NCBI RefSeq assembly: GCF_041080675.1
Contig: NZ_CP163520.1
Coordinates: 4,154,001 to 4,218,000 of the forward strand
DNA length: 64,000 nucleotides
Direction: 5' to 3'
From: Streptomyces sp. cg36
GTDB lineage: Bacteria > Actinomycetota > Actinomycetes > Streptomycetales > Streptomycetaceae
Position numbers and translations under genes: made by a program. Below the pieces are notes generated by a model that saw nothing but the letters and a program-made list of their open reading frames with translations, did not search any database and was not told the origin of the DNA. How positions within the stretch are numbered: position 1 is the first letter of the stretch; every line of letters starts with the position of its first letter. Of the stretch, positions 52,152-60,321 are shown piece by piece.

Positions 52152-53079
52152 GAGGCGCCCCCGACCACGGCGACGGCCTGACCGGCAACCAACGCGGAGA
52201 CGACCTCTGCCACCTGAGCAAGGGTGAGATCGGACTCGGCGGCCAGGTCCGCCATGGTGGTTGGCCCGCCACGTGCGAGGAGGCGGAGAACCGGGGCGAC
52301 GGGCAGGGCGAAGGTCCACTCGTTCCCCGCCCCGGCGAAGGTCACAGTCTCGTCGTCCTGGTCGATCCGGGCACGGGGCACCGTGGCCTGGACGGTGATG
52401 CGCGGCTCGGCAGGAACGCCGGTGAGGTGTGGCAGCGACAGACGTGGACGCCCGGGGTGCGTGGTGTCCAGTGACGTCTGCCAGCGGTCCAGAACCCCCG
52501 GGTCGTCCAGGGCGGCCAGAACCTCCTTCCGTACCGCGGCCAGGCAGTCCGCCCGCTCCTGCGAAGTCCCGAAACGCGGTACGTCTGCCCGGACTGTCGC
52601 GCTCGCCCGGAGGCTGTCGCACAGCCAGCCCAGGAACTCGGCGCCGGACTGAGTGGCGAGCCCGAAAGTGAGGTGAAGCGAGGCGGTGCCCCGGTCGGCG
52701 CTGACGGCGTGCCACCAGCCACGCGGCAGATAGAGCACGTCCCCCGGCGCCAGGACGAGATCCGCGATCGGGTCGCCAGCAGGGGCCTGGGGTGCTTCGA
52801 CGTCCCGCCAGGCAGGTGCCACGCGGGTGGGGCTGTAGATCTTCCACCGCTTGGAGCCTTCGAGTAGGCCGTGGCAGCCACGGCTTCCCCGGCGCGGGAG
52901 AGCCGCATCCGAGGCGGTTCGAGCCGGTGAGCGGCCACGATCTCGTTGAGGTCGTCCCAGCCCAGTAGCGGGGGACGGATGATGCCGTCGGAGGGGATCA
53001 TTTTGTGGGCCCGGAAGCACGTCTGGGCGAGGAACGTGTCCCCGCCCAGACGCTCGGCCCACGATGCGGAATCAGTCAC
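52148..53079 (-). pseudogene. JmjC/cupin-type oxygenase with internal deletion
   Basis: The N-terminal part (from the ATG at 53079: MTDSASWAERLGG, LRLSRAGEAVA-like text) and the C-terminal part (GSKRWKIYSPTRVAPAWRDV, GDVLYLPRGWWHAV, then a terminal winged-helix with LARGGPTTMADLAAESDLTL) belong to a ribosomal-oxygenase-like cupin_4 protein, but lie in different frames. The join is near 52860-52868, and comparison with the family suggests that about 80 residues including the HxD iron ligands are missing. So the enzyme is inactive here. In intact relatives it is a 2-oxoglutarate/Fe(II) hydroxylase. Confidence 0.78.
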
Positions 53080-53098
53080 CGTGGGTCTCCTGGGTTGA

Positions 53099-53230
53099 TC
53101 AGGTGTCGTTCATGTCCGACCTGCCGCCCGTGTTGTCCGAGGCTTCCTCGGTGCGCGAGCGGTCTGCGGCGATGCGGCGGACACCGATCACCAGACTGCT
53201 GTTCTCTTCGGTGGGAGCGTTCTCGTTCAT
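53099..53230 (-). CDS. 43-residue peptide, possible precursor
   Basis: A 43-residue peptide beginning MNENAPTEENSSLVIGVRR and ending GGRSDMNDT. The ribosome binding site AGAGAGGAG sits 6 nt before the ATG and is the best in the area. It is acidic at the N-terminus, then carries a hydrophobic VIGVRRIAADRS stretch, a Ser/Thr/Asp-rich middle and a GG before the last seven residues. It lies 19 bp upstream of the oxygenase gene, in an operon with a reductase and a kinase, so it may be a ribosomally made precursor that these enzymes modify. Otherwise it could be a small regulator. No known precursor family is recognised. Confidence 0.6.
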   Translation of the reverse strand: MNENAPTEENSSLVIGVRRIAADRSRTEEASDNTGGRSDMNDT

Positions 53231-53338
53231 TCCGTACTCCTCTCTGATCTCGATGAGTTCCGCCGGGAACCCGACGGGGCACTGCGGTGGTGCCTCCGCC
53301 CCGTGACGTGCGGGGATCTCGGGACGGACGTCCGTGGG

Positions 53339-53473
53339 TCAGCGACTGGGATCCCCGGCCATGGCCAGGGTGATCACAAGGGCGCTGACGGCGATGACGT
53401 ACAGGAGAACGGCGAGCGGCTGGCGCCAGCCCCGGGGGCCACGGGCACGGGGCCGGGGGCAGCCGCCCCTCAC
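53339..53473 (-). CDS. One-helix membrane protein
   Basis: A 44-residue protein: a basic N-terminus (RPRARGPRGWRQ) and one hydrophobic helix, PLAVLLYVIAVSALVITLAM, ending GDPSR. The GTG start overlaps the stop of the upstream zinc-ribbon gene as GTGA, which supports a real, coupled gene. Confidence 0.6.
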   Translation of the reverse strand: MRGGCPRPRARGPRGWRQPLAVLLYVIAVSALVITLAMAGDPSR

Positions 53474-53769
53474 GCCGCCCCCGTCTCGACGGGGGCCGGT
53501 CGCAGGGATCGGGCCGACAAGGCCGTGCCGCCGCAACGCGGGCACTTGCACGGGGGGTAGCGCCCGGGGTTGGAGAGGAGGTCGTAGCGGTCTCCTTCCA
53601 GGACCCGCGTCCCCGGTGACCACGTTCGGCCCGAGTCCCGTGACACCCGGATGCTCATGAGGACGCGGGGCTTGAAGCCCGGGCCAGGGGTCTTCCCGAT
53701 CGTCGTTCGCTGCGTGTCAGGAGTGCCCGCCGAGTCGTTCGAGGCGGTCGTCCTCGGTCGCTTCGCCAT
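53470..53769 (-). CDS. Small zinc-ribbon-like protein at the head of the cargo operon
   Basis: A 99-residue protein with a basic N-terminus (MAKRPRTTASND), a beta-like middle (RVLMSIRVSRDSGRTWSPGT) and CKCPRCGGT near residue 76, one CxxC preceded by another Cys. It is divergent from the XRE-TPR regulator, and the operator palindrome (53819-53833) lies 50 bp upstream. Function unknown. Confidence 0.65.
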   Translation of the reverse strand: MAKRPRTTASNDSAGTPDTQRTTIGKTPGPGFKPRVLMSIRVSRDSGRTWSPGTRVLEGDRYDLLSNPGRYPPCKCPRCGGTALSARSLRPAPVETGAA

Positions 53770-53818
53770 GTGCAGAAGGATCGCGATCAGGGCCAGGGGG
53801 CAGAAAGGTCCAGCGGAT

Positions 53819-53833
53819 TACCCAACTTGGGTA
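53819..53833. promoter_or_regulatory. TACCCAA-C-TTGGGTA palindrome between divergent cargo genes
   Basis: A perfect palindrome with 7-bp arms and a single-base centre. It is 50 bp from the minus-strand operon start (53769) and 58 bp from the XRE-TPR start (53891). The position fits a shared operator bound by the XRE-TPR regulator. Confidence 0.65.
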
Positions 53834-53890
53834 CCATCACGCTCGGTTGAGCCCTTGAAGCCATCCGTAGACTCCTCCGGAGCGTGCCCG

Positions 53891-55249
53891 ATGCCCGAGT
53901 CACGTCATGCGAAGGAACTCCCGGCGAGTCTGCTCACCGATCCGGAGATGCTGGAGGCGTGCCGCGTACGCGACTTCGCGACAATCTTCCGACTGCTCAA
54001 GGCCCGCGCGGGCATCTACCCGTCCATGATCGCGCGGCAGTGCGAGCTGACACCGAGCCGGGTGGGTGAGGTCATCGCGGGCCAGCGGCAACTTCTCCAC
54101 ATGGACGTGATCGAGCGGATCGCCGACGGCTTGCGCATCCCGGGGCACATGCTCGGGCTGGCACGACGGGAGTGGGAGACGCCGACCGCGCTCGCCGTTG
54201 CCGAGCGCAATCCAGCGGAGCCCGTTCATCCGCCGGCCGCGCCCAGTCCCCTGGCCGCCTTACCAGGGGCCGAAGTGGACGGCATCCTGACCCTGGCCAC
54301 CGGTAGCAATCTGAGCCCGTCCACTCTCCAGGCTTTCCGGTCCTCCATCGAGGACTACTGGCGGCATGACGACGAGCACGGGGGCGAGACCCTACGCCCC
54401 GCCGTTGTCGGCCAGCTGCGTTATGTCGAGGGGCTGCTGAAGGATCAGCGGCCGATGTCACTACGGCACGGCCTGTACGGCATCGCCGCGGAACTGGCAC
54501 GGCTCACCGGGTGGACGTACTTCGACGCCCGCCAGTACCACCAGGCGCGTACCTACTTCTCGGAGGCCCTGCAACTGGCACGGGAAATCAACGACCACCC
54601 GTTCATGGCCAACGTGCTCGCCTGCCTGAGCCTGCAAGCGACCTACCAGGACAAGCCGGCGGATGCCCTTGCGCTGGCGTCCGCCGCCCAGGACCAGGCC
54701 CGCGTCGCGAGCGGAACGACGCCGAGAGTGCAGGCCATGCTGACCATGCGCGAAGCATTCGCCCACGCCACCTTGGGCGACAAGAGGGCCGCGCACACGG
54801 CGATCTCCGAGGCACACGGCCAGTTCGAGCACATCAGGCCCGGGGACCCGGACCCGGCATGGGTGGCGTATTTCGACGAGCCGAAGCTCATCGTGGACAC
54901 CGGCATCGCACATGCCCGTCTGGGGGAGCCCGCCATCGCCGAACCACTGATCGCGGATGCGCTGGAGCGCGAGGGCCAAGCCAACCAGCGAGGCCGTGCC
55001 TTTCACGCCTTCTGGCTCGCCCGTACGCAGCTCCAGCAGGGCAAGGTCGACCAGGCGTGCCATACGGCGACGCAGGCGCTGGCGCCCGCCGCCGCAGTGA
55101 CCTCGGAGCGGGTGGCCGGGCACCTTCGCGAGTTCTACGAGCAACTTGCGCCGCATCGCGAAGTGCCGGCCGCGGTGGCCTTCGAGGCGCGACTGCGTGA
55201 AGTGCTGCCGGTACCCGGTCAGCGGACGCCTTCCTCCATGAGGACGTAG
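53891..55249 (+). CDS. XRE-TPR transcriptional regulator
   Basis: A 452-residue regulator: N-terminal helix-turn-helix at about residues 25-80 (MIARQCELTPSRVGEVIAGQ) and a C-terminal array of tetratricopeptide-like helices (for example YHQARTYFSEALQLAREIND, ALASAAQDQARVASGTTPRV). The TPR part usually senses a peptide or small molecule in related regulators. It is divergent from the peptide operon and probably controls it. The ATG at 53891 is chosen; a longer frame from 53651 runs over the operator. Its end overlaps the convergent NUDIX gene by 31 bp. Confidence 0.85.
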   Translation: MPESRHAKELPASLLTDPEMLEACRVRDFATIFRLLKARAGIYPSMIARQCELTPSRVGEVIAGQRQLLHMDVIERIADGLRIPGHMLGLARREWETPTALAVAERNPAEPVHPPAAPSPLAALPGAEVDGILTLATGSNLSPSTLQAFRSSIEDYWRHDDEHGGETLRPAVVGQLRYVEGLLKDQRPMSLRHGLYGIAAELARLTGWTYFDARQYHQARTYFSEALQLAREINDHPFMANVLACLSLQATYQDKPADALALASAAQDQARVASGTTPRVQAMLTMREAFAHATLGDKRAAHTAISEAHGQFEHIRPGDPDPAWVAYFDEPKLIVDTGIAHARLGEPAIAEPLIADALEREGQANQRGRAFHAFWLARTQLQQGKVDQACHTATQALAPAAAVTSERVAGHLREFYEQLAPHREVPAAVAFEARLREVLPVPGQRTPSSMRT

Positions 55250-55752
55250 AGCAGGCCGACGAGGGAACCGCTGCTGACGATCTCCCGGCGGTCGATCATG
55301 CCCCGGATGTCGGTCAACGGGATCCACTCGATGCGGTCCGACTCGTTCTTCTCGGTCGGCGGCCCCTCGTACGTCGCACCGTCGGCACGGAACAGGTGGT
55401 GCTGGGAGTCAGTGATGCCGTTCGCCGGTTCTGCGTAGATGAGGGGCTTCACGGGACCTGGCCGCCAGCCGGTCTCTTCCAGGACTTCACGGGCGGCAGC
55501 CTCGCCAGGGGTCTCGTCCGCTTCCACCAGGCCCATCGGGAGTTCCCAGGCCCAGGCGTCCGTAATGAACCGGTGGCGCCACATCATCAGGACCTCCTGG
55601 TGGTCGTTGACGACGGCGGCCACGGCCAGGTGGCGGAGCTTGACGACGTGGTGTTCCCAGCGGTGCCCGTCCGGCGTCTCCACGTCGGTGAGCCAGAGGT
55701 TCACCCACTTGTTCTCGTAGATCGGACGTTCCCCGTGGATCTTCCACTGCAT
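55219..55752 (-). CDS. NUDIX hydrolase
   Basis: A 177-residue NUDIX enzyme, MQWKIHGERPIYENKWVNLW..., with the full box GLVEADETPGEAAAREVLEE followed by TGW. The sequence resembles ADP-ribose pyrophosphatase-like NUDIX proteins that Streptomyces carries next to XRE-TPR regulators. It would cleave a nucleoside diphosphate linked to another group. The ATG at 55752 is chosen; upstream in-frame sequence belongs to the relaxase remnant. Confidence 0.88.
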   Translation of the reverse strand: MQWKIHGERPIYENKWVNLWLTDVETPDGHRWEHHVVKLRHLAVAAVVNDHQEVLMMWRHRFITDAWAWELPMGLVEADETPGEAAAREVLEETGWRPGPVKPLIYAEPANGITDSQHHLFRADGATYEGPPTEKNESDRIEWIPLTDIRGMIDRREIVSSGSLVGLLYVLMEEGVR

Positions 55753-55826
55753 TGCTGCGGCCCCTCTCGATCGGCCTCCAGCATCGCAGACTTGTGCTGA
55801 ACAGCAGCCGGGTTCAGTCAAGTTGA

Positions 55827-55839
55827 CGTCACAGTGACG
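55827..55839. promoter_or_regulatory. CGTCAC-A-GTGACG palindrome before the NUDIX gene
   Basis: A perfect 13-bp palindrome, 75 bp upstream of the NUDIX start, in the gap between that gene and the relaxase remnant. Possibly an operator. Confidence 0.4.
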
Positions 55840-55865
55840 AATACGGTGGGCGCCTTGAGGCGAAC

Positions 55866-56134
55866 TCAGGGCACGAGCCAGGGTGTGGTCGTTGGCGTGG
55901 CGCGGGCCACCCGTGGGCCGCCCGCGCCCAGTCCGGGGCCGTCGATCCCGGCAGCGGTCACCGTGCGGCGGGCGACCTTTGTCCACTCGTCGTCGATGAG
56001 GTGCCGGTCGGTGGCGGCGTGGTTCCAGGCGCCACGGGGTGAGGGTCGGTGTGCTCTTCGACGTTGCCCGGTCCGTAGAGGTAGGCGTGCAGGCCGAGGG
56101 TGCGCGTTCCGGGCTTGTGGATCTTGGGGGCCAT
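55866..56134 (-). pseudogene. Relaxase (mobilization nuclease) N-terminal remnant
   Basis: It begins MAPKIHKPGTRTLGLHAYLYGPG and EEHTDPH, the usual start of actinobacterial relaxases. A frameshift near 56023-56035 moves the frame so that the following text (HAATDRHLIDDEWTKVARRT) is read in a different frame, and the region near 55900 has a further shift with RHANDHTLARAL, a damaged form of the RHxxDHIHI metal motif. The rest of the protein is missing. It starts 16 bp after MobC. Transfer by its own relaxase is impossible here. Confidence 0.82.
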
Positions 56135-56150
56135 GAGATGTGGATTGTTC

Positions 56151-56837
56151 CTAGCGGTGCTGGAGGAGGTGGTCGGTGGCGGCCTGGACGCGAGTGGTGG
56201 CCCGCTGCACTGCATCGAGGACCGCGTCGAGGTGGGTATCAGTGGGGCGGTCACCGGAGTTGATGGCTCTGGCTATCTGGTTGAGGTTGTTGCCGACGTG
56301 GCCGAGGTGGCGGCGGGCGGCGAACAGTTCCGCGACCAGTTCGCGTTCACCGGCCACCGCAGCGGCGGCGCGGTCGAGATCACGGGCGGCACCGAGCGCG
56401 GCGCGGGCGAGGAAGCCGGCGACGGTGACGCCCGCAGCCTGGGCGGCGGCGGTGATGTGGGCAAGTTCGTCGTTGCTCAGGCGCGTGGTGCGCACATGGG
56501 GACGCTGGCGGCGCTGGTAGGGACGGCGGCGCGCACGCGACGACGCAGACGACGGTGCGCTGCGCGGCGGCGCGGCGGGCTGCTGGTTATCTCCTGGCTG
56601 TGGGCCGCCCCCGGTCACAGCCTCCTCGTCCGGCGTCCCCCGGCGCCGGACGAGCCCCCGCCCTCCCGGGGCGGGGGGCCCTTTGGAGACTCCGCCACCG
56701 GTGGAGTCTCCAAAGGGATAACTTGCTCCGCTTGGGAGCGCGATGCCGTGTGGAGAACTGCCGTCCATAGCAAGGGATTCGACCCGCGTCATGGGCTGGT
56801 ATGGGCTCGGCGTGCCGGGCGGTGTTGCGTTGTTCAT
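56151..56837 (-). CDS. mobC: MobC-like plasmid mobilization relaxosome protein
   Basis: A frame of up to 228 residues. The C-terminal half is a MobC relaxosome protein, with HVRTTRLSNDELAHITAAAQ, GFLARAALGA and the family's GNNLNQIARAINSGD. The first 80 residues are Pro/Gly-rich and lie over an inverted repeat, so the actual start may be further in (for example the GTG at 56618, giving 155 residues). It would bind the origin of transfer beside a relaxase, and the relaxase remnant follows immediately. Confidence 0.85.
   Translation of the reverse strand: MNNATPPGTPSPYQPMTRVESLAMDGSSPHGIALPSGASYPFGDSTGGGVSKGPPAPGGRGLVRRRGTPDEEAVTGGGPQPGDNQQPAAPPRSAPSSASSRARRRPYQRRQRPHVRTTRLSNDELAHITAAAQAAGVTVAGFLARAALGAARDLDRAAAAVAGERELVAELFAARRHLGHVGNNLNQIARAINSGDRPTDTHLDAVLDAVQRATTRVQAATDHLLQHR
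56679..56717. repeat. 15-bp perfect inverted repeat, candidate oriT
   Basis: Arms 56679-56693 and 56703-56717 are exact 15-bp inverted repeats around a 9-nt centre. It lies in the 5' part of the MobC frame, just upstream of the MobC domain, which is where oriT inverted repeats are found in mobilizable plasmids. It could also be a terminator of the upstream replication genes. Confidence 0.5.
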
Positions 56838-56855
56838 CGGGTGGTTCGGGCCCTA

Positions 56856-57522
56856 TCAACGAGGGGTGGGGGTGGTGAATTCGGTGCGCTGGCGTTTGCG
56901 GACCGGGCCGAGGTGGTCATTACTGAGCGGGATGCCCTGGGCGCGCATGCTGCGCCGCAGTTGGTCCCGGGTCAGCTGGGTGTTGCCGTCTTCGGCCAGG
57001 ACGGCGGGGATGTGGGGCAGGAGTCGGGCGACGGCCTCGTCCTCGGACAGCCGGACCGGTCCGGAGCGGTGCTGGCACCCGGCGGCGACCTTCGCCCGGA
57101 CCGTCCGTGGACGCGGCGCCGTCCGGGTACGGACCGGTTCCCGCTCCCGTCCGGGTTCGTTCCGGTCTGGGTTGTCGGCCGGGTTCGGTGGGGCTGTCCG
57201 GCCTGGCTCCGGGCGCCGTCCGGGTTCGCCGTCGTCCGGGTTAGGACCGGTCCGGGTTGCCGTCTGGGCTCGGTGGGGCCGTCCGGCCTGCTTCCGGGGT
57301 CGTCCGGGTTCGGCGCACCGGACCGTCCCCGTCCTTGTCCGGGTTCCCTTCGGTTTCTGTCCCGTCCGGGTTCGGTCCGGTCCAGGTTGTCGGACGCGGT
57401 CCGGGTTCCCTCCGGTCCGGGTTCGCCGTGGCCCAGGTTCGGTGCGGCGGCCCGGCCGGGCGCCGGTTTGCGTCCGGGTTCGGTCCGGTCCGGGTTGATG
57501 CGGCGCGTGGGCGCGATCGCGC
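56856..57522 (-). other. Low-complexity region with a coding-like end (unassigned)
   Basis: From about 57500 to 57080 the DNA is a series of CCGGGTTCGG-type words that read as NPDR/TEPGR-like repeats in every minus-strand frame. The final 65 residues (57060-56856), in the frame with VRLSEDEAVARLLPHIPAVL, QLTRDQLRRSMRAQGIPLSN and a stop at 56856, look like genuine protein. There is no start codon in this frame inside the repeat part, so the upstream part may have shifted frame. I cannot name it. Confidence 0.45.
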
Positions 57523-58285
57523 TCAGGCGGCGATGCGGTACCGGCGGTCGGGGCCGTCCAGATGGACCGGCGTGCACATGCCGGACAGGCGGGAGAGGAT
57601 CCGGTCGCCGACCCGGTCGCGCAGGACCGGCTGGCGGGGGTCCGTGTGCTCGGTGCGCAGGGGGGGCGAGGTTGGTGGTGATCAGGGTGGGCAGGTGGTG
57701 CTCGGCCCGCCGGCTCAGCAGCCGGAAGTTGATCTCCTCGGTCCACTCGCTGTTCTTCGCCGCCCCCAGATCGTCGAGGAGCAGCAGCGGGGTGCGCGCG
57801 ATGCGGCGCAGCAGGGATTCGGGGTCGGTGCCGCTGCGGGGGCGCATCTGCCCGTACAGGTCGGCGGCTTTGACGGCCTGCCAGTGCACGCCGCACCCGG
57901 CCGCGGTAAGCGCCCGGATCGCCGCGTATGCCTGGTGGGTCTTGCCCGCACCGGTGTCGCCCCACAGCAGCAGGCTGGGCCCGTGGGCGATCCGGCGCCG
58001 CCCCGTGGTGCCGAAGTGTGGCGCCAGCGGATCATCGCCCGGCGCCACCGCCGCACCGGCGACAGCCTCCACCCACGTAGCCACCTGCGGGTGGGTGACG
58101 CGGGCGGTGCGGTAGGCGAGGGGGATGCGCAGTTGCGCGGCCTCCAGCGCCGGAGAGGGCTCCGGGGTGTCCGCCTCGGGGGTGGTGGGGTCGAGGGTGA
58201 TGTGGCGTTCGGCGAGTTTGCGGGCGATCCAGGCCATCGCCGGGCTCTCGCCGCTCGTGCGCGGGCCAGCTGCGAGGGTGGTCAC
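57523..58285 (-). pseudogene. DnaC-like ATP-binding protein, frameshifted
   Basis: The gene starts with the GTG at 58285, overlapping the stop of the preceding gene (GTGA). It has Walker A in LLLWGDTGAGKTHQAYAAIR and Walker B in PLLLLDDLGAAKN. After TLITTNL the frame breaks at a run of seven G on the plus strand (57660-57666); reading on in the other frame gives RTEHTDPRQPVLRDRVGDRI and a proper end at 57523. One extra base thus explains it: total length 763 nt, i.e. 253 codons plus one. It would load a helicase in element replication. Confidence 0.82.
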
Positions 58286-59757
58286 AGGGCGACTCCGAAG
58301 ATCCCGGTCGGCTCGCTGGCGTTGAGGTACGGCGTGTACGCCGTGGGGGAGGAGGCGTGGCCCCAGGGCCCCGCGCCGGAGGCGGACGACAGGCTCCAGC
58401 CCGGCGACGGCGCGGGGACGGGCTCGGCGTTGAGGACCTCGTTCACCAGTGAGGGCAGCACGCTGGGGTGCAGGCCCTTGGCCCGCAGCCGCTCCAGGGC
58501 CGGGCGCAGCACGTCGGGCCCGTAGCCCTCCTCCAGCAGCAGCCGTATCTGCTTGCCCAGGTGGCCCAGGAACGCTTTCGGCGCGCGACCGCCGGGGCAG
58601 GCCCGGATGTACTCGCTCATCAGCCGCTTGGCCGACCACGCACCCGCACCCACCCCATCCGGCAGTTGCTGCTCGGCGGCGGCATCGGGCGCGGGCGCCT
58701 CGCGCCCCCTACGGGAAGATCCAGGATCCAAGATCCTAGATCCAGTACCTGAAGCCTCACTGAATGCGGCCCCCATCACCACACCCTCGTCCCCTGGAAG
58801 GCTCTGAGCTGCGGATTCGTCATCCGGCGGGACAGTGGCGGCGGGCGCGGGAGCACGGCGCGCGCCAATCGTCTCGACTGCGGCCTCGACCGGGACGGTG
58901 GCCTGGATCACCATGGGCTTGGTGGCCTGGGTCATAGTCGGCGCCGTCATGGTGACCTGGGTCACCATGGCAGGGGCGCCCTGGACCACGATGGGTGTGG
59001 ACGTCTGGGGTGCGTCGGTGGCTGGGGCGTCGGTGCTCAGGGGGGCCGGCGGCTCGACGGCGAAGCGGGGTGCCCCCGCCTCGCCGTCCGCTCCGGGGGC
59101 TGCGCTCGCGGCGGCGTCGAGCAGCTCCCGGGTGTCCGCGGCAGGTGCGAGTGCGCGGTGTGCGGTGGGGCACTGGGGGCGCTCGCATTCCCCGCACGCC
59201 TTCACGGCGTCGTGGGCCGGGCAGCGCGGCAGACGGGAATCGCTCGGCCGGTTGATGCGCTGGTGGCGGTCCCAGGTGACGATGTGCAGCCACCGCTTGC
59301 CGTCGCACCCGGTGTAGCGGCAGACCAGCCCCGCCCGGGCCAGCTGCTCCAGATCGTCGGCGACGTCAGTGGGGGTGTGCTCGCGGCGCAGCGCCCACAG
59401 CCGCCCGGCGATGACCGCCGGATGGTCCCGGAAGCGCCCGGCGTCGTCGGACTGGGTGAGCAGCCCGAAGAACGTCACCATCGCGGTGACCGAGACACTC
59501 GCGAGGTCCTCGGACTCGAAGGCTTCGGGCTTGATGGTGCGGATACGGGCGATGTCGATCGACCGCCTTTCGAAGTCGGTGGCAGCGAAACCGGCGGAGC
59601 CGGGGTGGATGGACAACACAGCCACACTCGGTGCGTGAAAGTCCAGACTCGGCTCTGAAATCCAAGAAAACCGGGATGCCGGTCTGCGGACTGTAAACCC
59701 GAAAACCCGGTCACCGAAATCTCCCGGAAAATACCCGACGTTCGGGACATCGCTCAC
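58282..59757 (-). CDS. Replication-initiation-like protein with an N-terminal winged helix
   Basis: An open frame of 491 residues. Recognisable similarity starts about residue 69 (IARIRTIKPEAFESEDLASV), typical of phage and element replication-type proteins, with a zinc-like cluster CPAHDAVKACGECERPQCPT, a long Ala/Thr/Pro linker and a helical end (GDVL-less; YIRACPGGRAPKAFLGHLGK). The first 68 residues run through an AT-richer upstream region and are probably not translated, so the real start should be near 59560-59620 (GTG/TTG candidates there). It is coupled to the DnaC-like ATPase and would act with it. Confidence 0.72.
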   Translation of the reverse strand: MSDVPNVGYFPGDFGDRVFGFTVRRPASRFSWISEPSLDFHAPSVAVLSIHPGSAGFAATDFERRSIDIARIRTIKPEAFESEDLASVSVTAMVTFFGLLTQSDDAGRFRDHPAVIAGRLWALRREHTPTDVADDLEQLARAGLVCRYTGCDGKRWLHIVTWDRHQRINRPSDSRLPRCPAHDAVKACGECERPQCPTAHRALAPAADTRELLDAAASAAPGADGEAGAPRFAVEPPAPLSTDAPATDAPQTSTPIVVQGAPAMVTQVTMTAPTMTQATKPMVIQATVPVEAAVETIGARRAPAPAATVPPDDESAAQSLPGDEGVVMGAAFSEASGTGSRILDPGSSRRGREAPAPDAAAEQQLPDGVGAGAWSAKRLMSEYIRACPGGRAPKAFLGHLGKQIRLLLEEGYGPDVLRPALERLRAKGLHPSVLPSLVNEVLNAEPVPAPSPGWSLSSASGAGPWGHASSPTAYTPYLNASEPTGIFGVAL

Positions 59758-59809
59758 AGCAGACGGGAATGCCTTTCCCAGCGCCCGGCGCGCAAGCTAC
59801 AACACATCC

Positions 59810-60253
59810 ATGCCGCCACGCCCCCTCGAAATCGGACCCGCCGGACAGGCCGCCGCCCACGCCATCGAACGCGCCCGCGTCGCCCGCGGCTACTCCCAGC
59901 GCCAGCTCGCCGCCCGCGTCACCGCACTCGGCCGGCCCATGACTTTCACCGCGCTCTCCCGCATCGAACGCACGGTCAGGCGCTGCGACATCGACGATCT
60001 CGTCGCCATCGCCGCAGCCCTCGGAACCCTTCCTCAGACCTTGCTCGCGGACCTTCCCGTGTGGCCGGAGCCGGTCGGGGCGGGGCGCAACATAGCCGAC
60101 GATCGCCGGTTTCCGAAACCGGGGCTTCTCCGGACCATTGCGGTTCCCGGTGCGATTGCCGGTTCGCCCTATGCCATATCCATGCCTATTTCACGAGAGA
60201 AAACTCTTGCGCCGATCGCCCTTCATCCCTGTCCGGAACACCCACTCTGCTGA
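59810..60253 (+). CDS. XRE-family helix-turn-helix protein
   Basis: A 147-residue protein with an N-terminal XRE domain (AIERARVARGYSQRQLAARV, then ALSRIERTVRRCDIDDLVAI) and a C-terminal part without a visible domain. It is divergent from the replication gene and placed before xis and int, as typical of element repressors or activators. The ATG at 59810 is used. Confidence 0.82.
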   Translation: MPPRPLEIGPAGQAAAHAIERARVARGYSQRQLAARVTALGRPMTFTALSRIERTVRRCDIDDLVAIAAALGTLPQTLLADLPVWPEPVGAGRNIADDRRFPKPGLLRTIAVPGAIAGSPYAISMPISREKTLAPIALHPCPEHPLC

Positions 60254-60321
60254 TTGAACAAGCGGGAAGAGTGGGAAAGCGGCATGCGACGGTCCCCGCT
60301 CGGTAAAGGGGGCGACCCTGA

